This document shows positions 60,889 to 64,000 of a DNA stretch of 64,000 bases, piece after piece. Positions within the stretch are counted from its first letter, which is position 1, and each line of letters opens with the position of its first letter. Below the pieces are notes generated by a model. The model was not told the origin of the DNA. It ran no database searches and worked only from the letters and a program-made list of their open reading frames with translations. The translations under genes and the position numbers were made by a program. The DNA comes from Mediterraneibacter faecis JCM 15917. GTDB taxonomy: Bacteria > Bacillota > Clostridia > Lachnospirales > Lachnospiraceae. Where the stretch lies: contig BBDW01000006.1 in assembly GCA_001312505.1 (NCBI GenBank), positions 121,325 to 185,324 on the forward strand. The letters are read 5' to 3'.

Positions 60889-62082
60889 ATGGAAAGAGAA
60901 AAGATTTTATTTACATCAGAATCAGTAACTGAGGGACACCCGGATAAGATGTGTGACCAGATTTCAGATGCGATCCTTGATGAACTGATGAGACAGGACC
61001 CGATGAGCCGTGTAGCATGTGAGACATGCTGTACAACAGGTCTTGTAATGGTTATGGGAGAGATTACAACACAGGCTTATGTAGATATCCAGAAGATCGT
61101 TCGTGACACTGTTCGTGAGATCGGATACACAAGAGGAAAATATGGATTTGATGCTGATACATGTGGCGTGATCACAACACTGGATGAGCAGTCAGCAGAT
61201 ATTGCACTCGGAGTAGATAAAGCACTTGAGGCGAAAGAGAACAAGATGTCAGATGAAGACATCGAGGCGATCGGAGCAGGAGACCAGGGTATGATGTTCG
61301 GTTATGCTTCTGATGAGACAGAAGAGTATATGCCTTACCCGGTTGCAATGGCTCATAAGCTTGCACGTCAGCTGACAAAGGTTCGTAAAGACGGAACACT
61401 TACTTACCTTCGTCCGGATGGAAAGACACAGGTTACAGTAGAGTACAACGAAGACGGTTCTGTAAAGCGTCTGGATGCAGTTGTTCTTTCTACACAGCAT
61501 GACCCGGATGTGACTCAGGAGCAGATTCATGAGGATATTAAGAAATATGTATTCGATGAGATCATTCCGGCAGAACTCGTAGACGAAGAGACAAAGTTCT
61601 TCGTAAACCCGACAGGACGTTTCGTGATCGGTGGACCACACGGAGACAGTGGACTGACAGGACGTAAGATCATCGTTGATACTTACGGCGGAATGGCTCG
61701 TCACGGTGGCGGTGCTTTCTCCGGAAAGGACTGTACAAAGGTAGACCGTTCTGCAGCTTATGCAGCACGTTATGCAGCAAAGAATGTTGTAGCAGCAGGA
61801 CTTGCTAAGAAATGTGAGATTCAGCTTTCTTATGCAATCGGTGTTGCACAGCCGACATCTATCGCAGTTGATACATTCGGAACAGGAAAACTTTCTGATA
61901 CAAAACTGGTTGAGATCCTTCGTGAGAACTTTGATTTCCGTCCGGCAGGAATCATCAAGATGCTGGATCTGAGAAGACCAATCTACAAACAGACAGCAGC
62001 TTACGGACATTTTGGACGCAACGACCTGGATCTTCCATGGGAGAAGCTGGACAAGGTTGACGATTTAAAGAAATATCTGTAA
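60889..62082 (+). CDS. metK: S-adenosylmethionine synthetase
   Basis: 397 residues. Makes SAM from methionine and ATP. Motifs: [76 protein letters not shown]. The ATG at 60889 follows CGGAAAGGAGAAC; an in-frame ATG at 60817 lies in the leader. Regulated by the S-box upstream. No frame break. Confidence 0.97.
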   Translation: MEREKILFTSESVTEGHPDKMCDQISDAILDELMRQDPMSRVACETCCTTGLVMVMGEITTQAYVDIQKIVRDTVREIGYTRGKYGFDADTCGVITTLDEQSADIALGVDKALEAKENKMSDEDIEAIGAGDQGMMFGYASDETEEYMPYPVAMAHKLARQLTKVRKDGTLTYLRPDGKTQVTVEYNEDGSVKRLDAVVLSTQHDPDVTQEQIHEDIKKYVFDEIIPAELVDEETKFFVNPTGRFVIGGPHGDSGLTGRKIIVDTYGGMARHGGGAFSGKDCTKVDRSAAYAARYAAKNVVAAGLAKKCEIQLSYAIGVAQPTSIAVDTFGTGKLSDTKLVEILRENFDFRPAGIIKMLDLRRPIYKQTAAYGHFGRNDLDLPWEKLDKVDDLKKYL

Positions 62083-62109
62083 GATAGAAATATCTGATAC
62101 AAGCACCGG

Positions 62110-62152
62110 AAGGTGCCTGACACCCGTCATAAAGTGTCAGGCACCTTTTTCA
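62110..62152 (+). terminator. Terminator after metK
   Basis: AAGGTGCCTGACAC pairs with GTGTCAGGCACCTT, then TTTTC. Confidence 0.9.
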
Positions 62153-62173
62153 ATACGGAAAGGAGATGCTTCT

Positions 62174-63234
62174 ATGAAATTACGTACCAAACTGATTATT
62201 GCTTTTGTAGTCGTTATGATCTTTCCTGTAACATTTGCACTGATCGCAATGCATGCATTTGTTCCGGGAAGAGGGGGGGCAGAGATACAGCAGCTGTATC
62301 TGATCGCAGTTGTCCTTACGACAGCATTTCTAATCTTGTGGATCTACAGATCGGTATCGGTCCCGCTGGAGAAACTTCAGAGAGCTGCACGCAATATCAA
62401 AGAGGGTAATCTTGACTTTGAGATCAAGGCAGAATCAAATGACGAGATCGGACAACTCTGTCAGGACTTTGAAGAGATGCGTCTCAGACTGAAAGCACAG
62501 GCCGAAGAAAAGGTAGCATTTGACAGAGAGAATAAAGAGCTGATCAGTAACATTTCACATGACCTGAAGACTCCGATCACAGCGATCAAAGGTTATGTGG
62601 AAGGAATTATGGATGGGGTAGCAGATACGCCGGAAAAGATGGACAGATACATCAGAACCATTTATAATAAAGCTAATGAGATGAATCTTCTGATCAATGA
62701 ACTGACGCTTTATTCAAAGATCGATACGAATCGAATTCCGTATAATTTCACAACAATCTCTGCGAAGGGATATTTTGCAGATTGTGCGGAGGATTTAAGT
62801 GTAGAACTGGAATCAAAGGGAGCTGAATTTACTTACAGGAACTTTATGGAAGAGGACAGCAAGGTGATCGTAGATCCGGAGCAGCTTCGAAGAGTCATCA
62901 ATAACATCGTATCAAATTCTATCAAATATACAGATAAGCCAAAGGTGAAGATTACGATGGATGTAAAGGACGTGGGAGACTTTATTCAGGTAGAACTGGG
63001 AGATAACGGAAAGGGCATTGCGGCAAAGGATCTGCCGAATATCTTTGACCGTTTCTACCGGACAGATGCTTCAAGGAATTCTTCCAAGGGAGGAAGCGGC
63101 ATCGGTCTTTCTATCGTGAAGAAGATTGTGGAAGAGCACGGAGGAAAGATCTGGCAACCAGCGAAGAGGGCGTTGGAACCACGATGTATTTTGTAATAAG
63201 AAAATATCAGGAGGTACCCGTAGAAGATGAGTAA
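62174..63234 (+). CDS. Sensor histidine kinase, third two-component system (frameshifted near the end)
   Basis: About 353 residues. Helices at residues 8-30 and 42-60 with a short loop, then HAMP (IYRSVSVPLEKLQRAARNIKEG), H-box LISNISHDLKTPITAI, N-box NNIVSNSIKYT, DNGKGI, FDRFYRT and GIGLSIVKKI. A break near 63153 (TGGCAACC, where TGGGCAACC is expected) restores ATSEEGVGTTMYFVIRK and a stop at 63234, eight bases into the regulator gene. A G run near 62273-62279 gives PGRGGAEI. Signal unknown. Confidence 0.9.
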
Positions 63235-63922
63235 ACGTATTTTAATCGTAGAAGACGAGGAAAGCATTGCAGATCTTGAGAAAGACTATCTGGAGCTGAG
63301 TGGTTTTGAAGTCGAGGTTGCGAATGATGGTGAGATAGGACTTAAGAAAGGACTTGAAGGAGAATTTGATTTGATCATTCTGGATCTGATGCTTCCGGGA
63401 GTAGATGGATTTGAGATCTGTCGTCAGATCCGCAGCCAGAAGAATACACCGATCATTATGGTTTCAGCGAAGAAAGATGATATTGATAAGATTCGTGGGC
63501 TTGGACTTGGCGCAGATGATTATATGACAAAACCGTTCAGTCCAAGTGAACTTGTAGCGCGTGTGAAAGCACATCTTGCAAGATATGAGAGACTGATCGG
63601 AAGTAATGTAGAGCAGAATGAAGTGATCGAGATCCGTGGATTGAAGATTGACAAGACAGCACGTCGTGTCTGGGTGAATGGAGAAGAGAAGTCTTTCACA
63701 ACGAAAGAATTTGACCTTTTAACTTTCCTTGCAGGACATCCGAATCATGTGTACAGCAAGGAAGAGCTTTTCCGTGAGATCTGGGATATGGAGTCGATCG
63801 GAGACATTGCAACTGTTACAGTACATATTAAGAAGATCCGTGAGAAGATTGAGTATGATACTTCACATCCTCAATATATTGAGACAATCTGGGGGGGTGT
63901 GGGATATAGATTTAAAGTATAA
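63227..63922 (+). CDS. OmpR-family response regulator, third two-component system
   Basis: 231 residues. VEDEESIADLEKDYLELSGF, phospho-accepting Asp in DLIILDLMLPGVDGFEICRQIR, GADDYMTKPFSP and a winged helix ending TIWGGVGYRFKV, where a G run (63888-63894) adds one Gly to the usual TVWGVGY. The ATG at 63227 overlaps the kinase end. Target genes not evident. Confidence 0.94.
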   Translation: MSKRILIVEDEESIADLEKDYLELSGFEVEVANDGEIGLKKGLEGEFDLIILDLMLPGVDGFEICRQIRSQKNTPIIMVSAKKDDIDKIRGLGLGADDYMTKPFSPSELVARVKAHLARYERLIGSNVEQNEVIEIRGLKIDKTARRVWVNGEEKSFTTKEFDLLTFLAGHPNHVYSKEELFREIWDMESIGDIATVTVHIKKIREKIEYDTSHPQYIETIWGGVGYRFKV

Positions 63923-63968
63923 GAAGAAAGAGAGGACTCTGCCAGTGAATGGTGGGGGGGTTCTTTTT

Positions 63969-64000
63969 TATATATTAGGAAAGTGCTTTCCTAATATATA
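63969..64000. repeat. 15-bp inverted repeat at window edge
   Basis: TATATATTAGGAAAG and CTTTCCTAATATATA pair perfectly across TG. It may be a promoter or operator start of the next gene; the window ends here. Confidence 0.4.

Overview
The window looks like the chromosome of a spore-forming, low-to-mid GC anaerobic Firmicute of the Lachnospiraceae type (relatives of Mediterraneibacter, Dorea or Blautia). This is an inference from protein style, AGGAGG ribosome sites, TTGACA/TATAAT promoters, the yabP-yabQ-divIC-spoIIE sporulation cluster, the nadABC-niaR operon, a preQ1 riboswitch before queT and a SAM-I riboswitch before metK. I cannot name the species.

Layout. 1-0.95 kb: 3' part of an rlmD-type rRNA methyltransferase. 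0.98-11.4 kb: two tandem, paralogous response regulator / sensor kinase / ABC ATPase / FtsX permease modules of the antimicrobial-peptide-sensing type. 11.5-14.9 kb: ECF sigma factor, putative anti-sigma membrane protein and an ABC-2 transporter. 15.1-17.4 kb: MATE exporter and AraC regulator. 17.4-19.1 kb: a patch of gene fragments (mobile-element protein, DUF6485-like protein, two degraded enzymes). 19.1-25.4 kb: trmH, then the nadA-nadB-nadC-niaR NAD operon bracketed by two direct copies of a large multi-hairpin repeat. 25.5-29.2 kb: a methyltransferase and a large exported protein. 29.2-30.6 kb: an IS66-type MITE, queT with riboswitch, and a probable type I toxin-antitoxin pair. 30.6-38.4 kb: LysR regulator, M18 aminopeptidase, a histidine-kinase-like protein without its histidine, adenine deaminase, tRNA-Cys, formate/nitrite transporter and a transposase remnant. 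38.5-52.3 kb: asnS, Na/Pi transporter, cca, CotS-like protein, hup-rqcP-yabP-yabQ-divIC-spoIIE-tilS-hpt-ftsH (the Bacillus order). 52.4-64 kb: GH13 glucanase, map, FHA protein, shikimate kinase, murA, CapA protein, metK and a third two-component system.

A window-wide oddity dominates gene calling. Runs of 6-8 G or C occur in nearly every gene. Where a conserved motif can be compared, the run is usually 1-3 bases too long: multiples of three add one Gly or Pro, other lengths shift the frame. Smaller one-base losses occur at T, A, C and G runs. Essential genes (ftsH, tilS, map) are hit, so sequencing or assembly error is by far the likeliest cause. I therefore report whole reconstructed genes, with the frame breaks stated, rather than the fragments.
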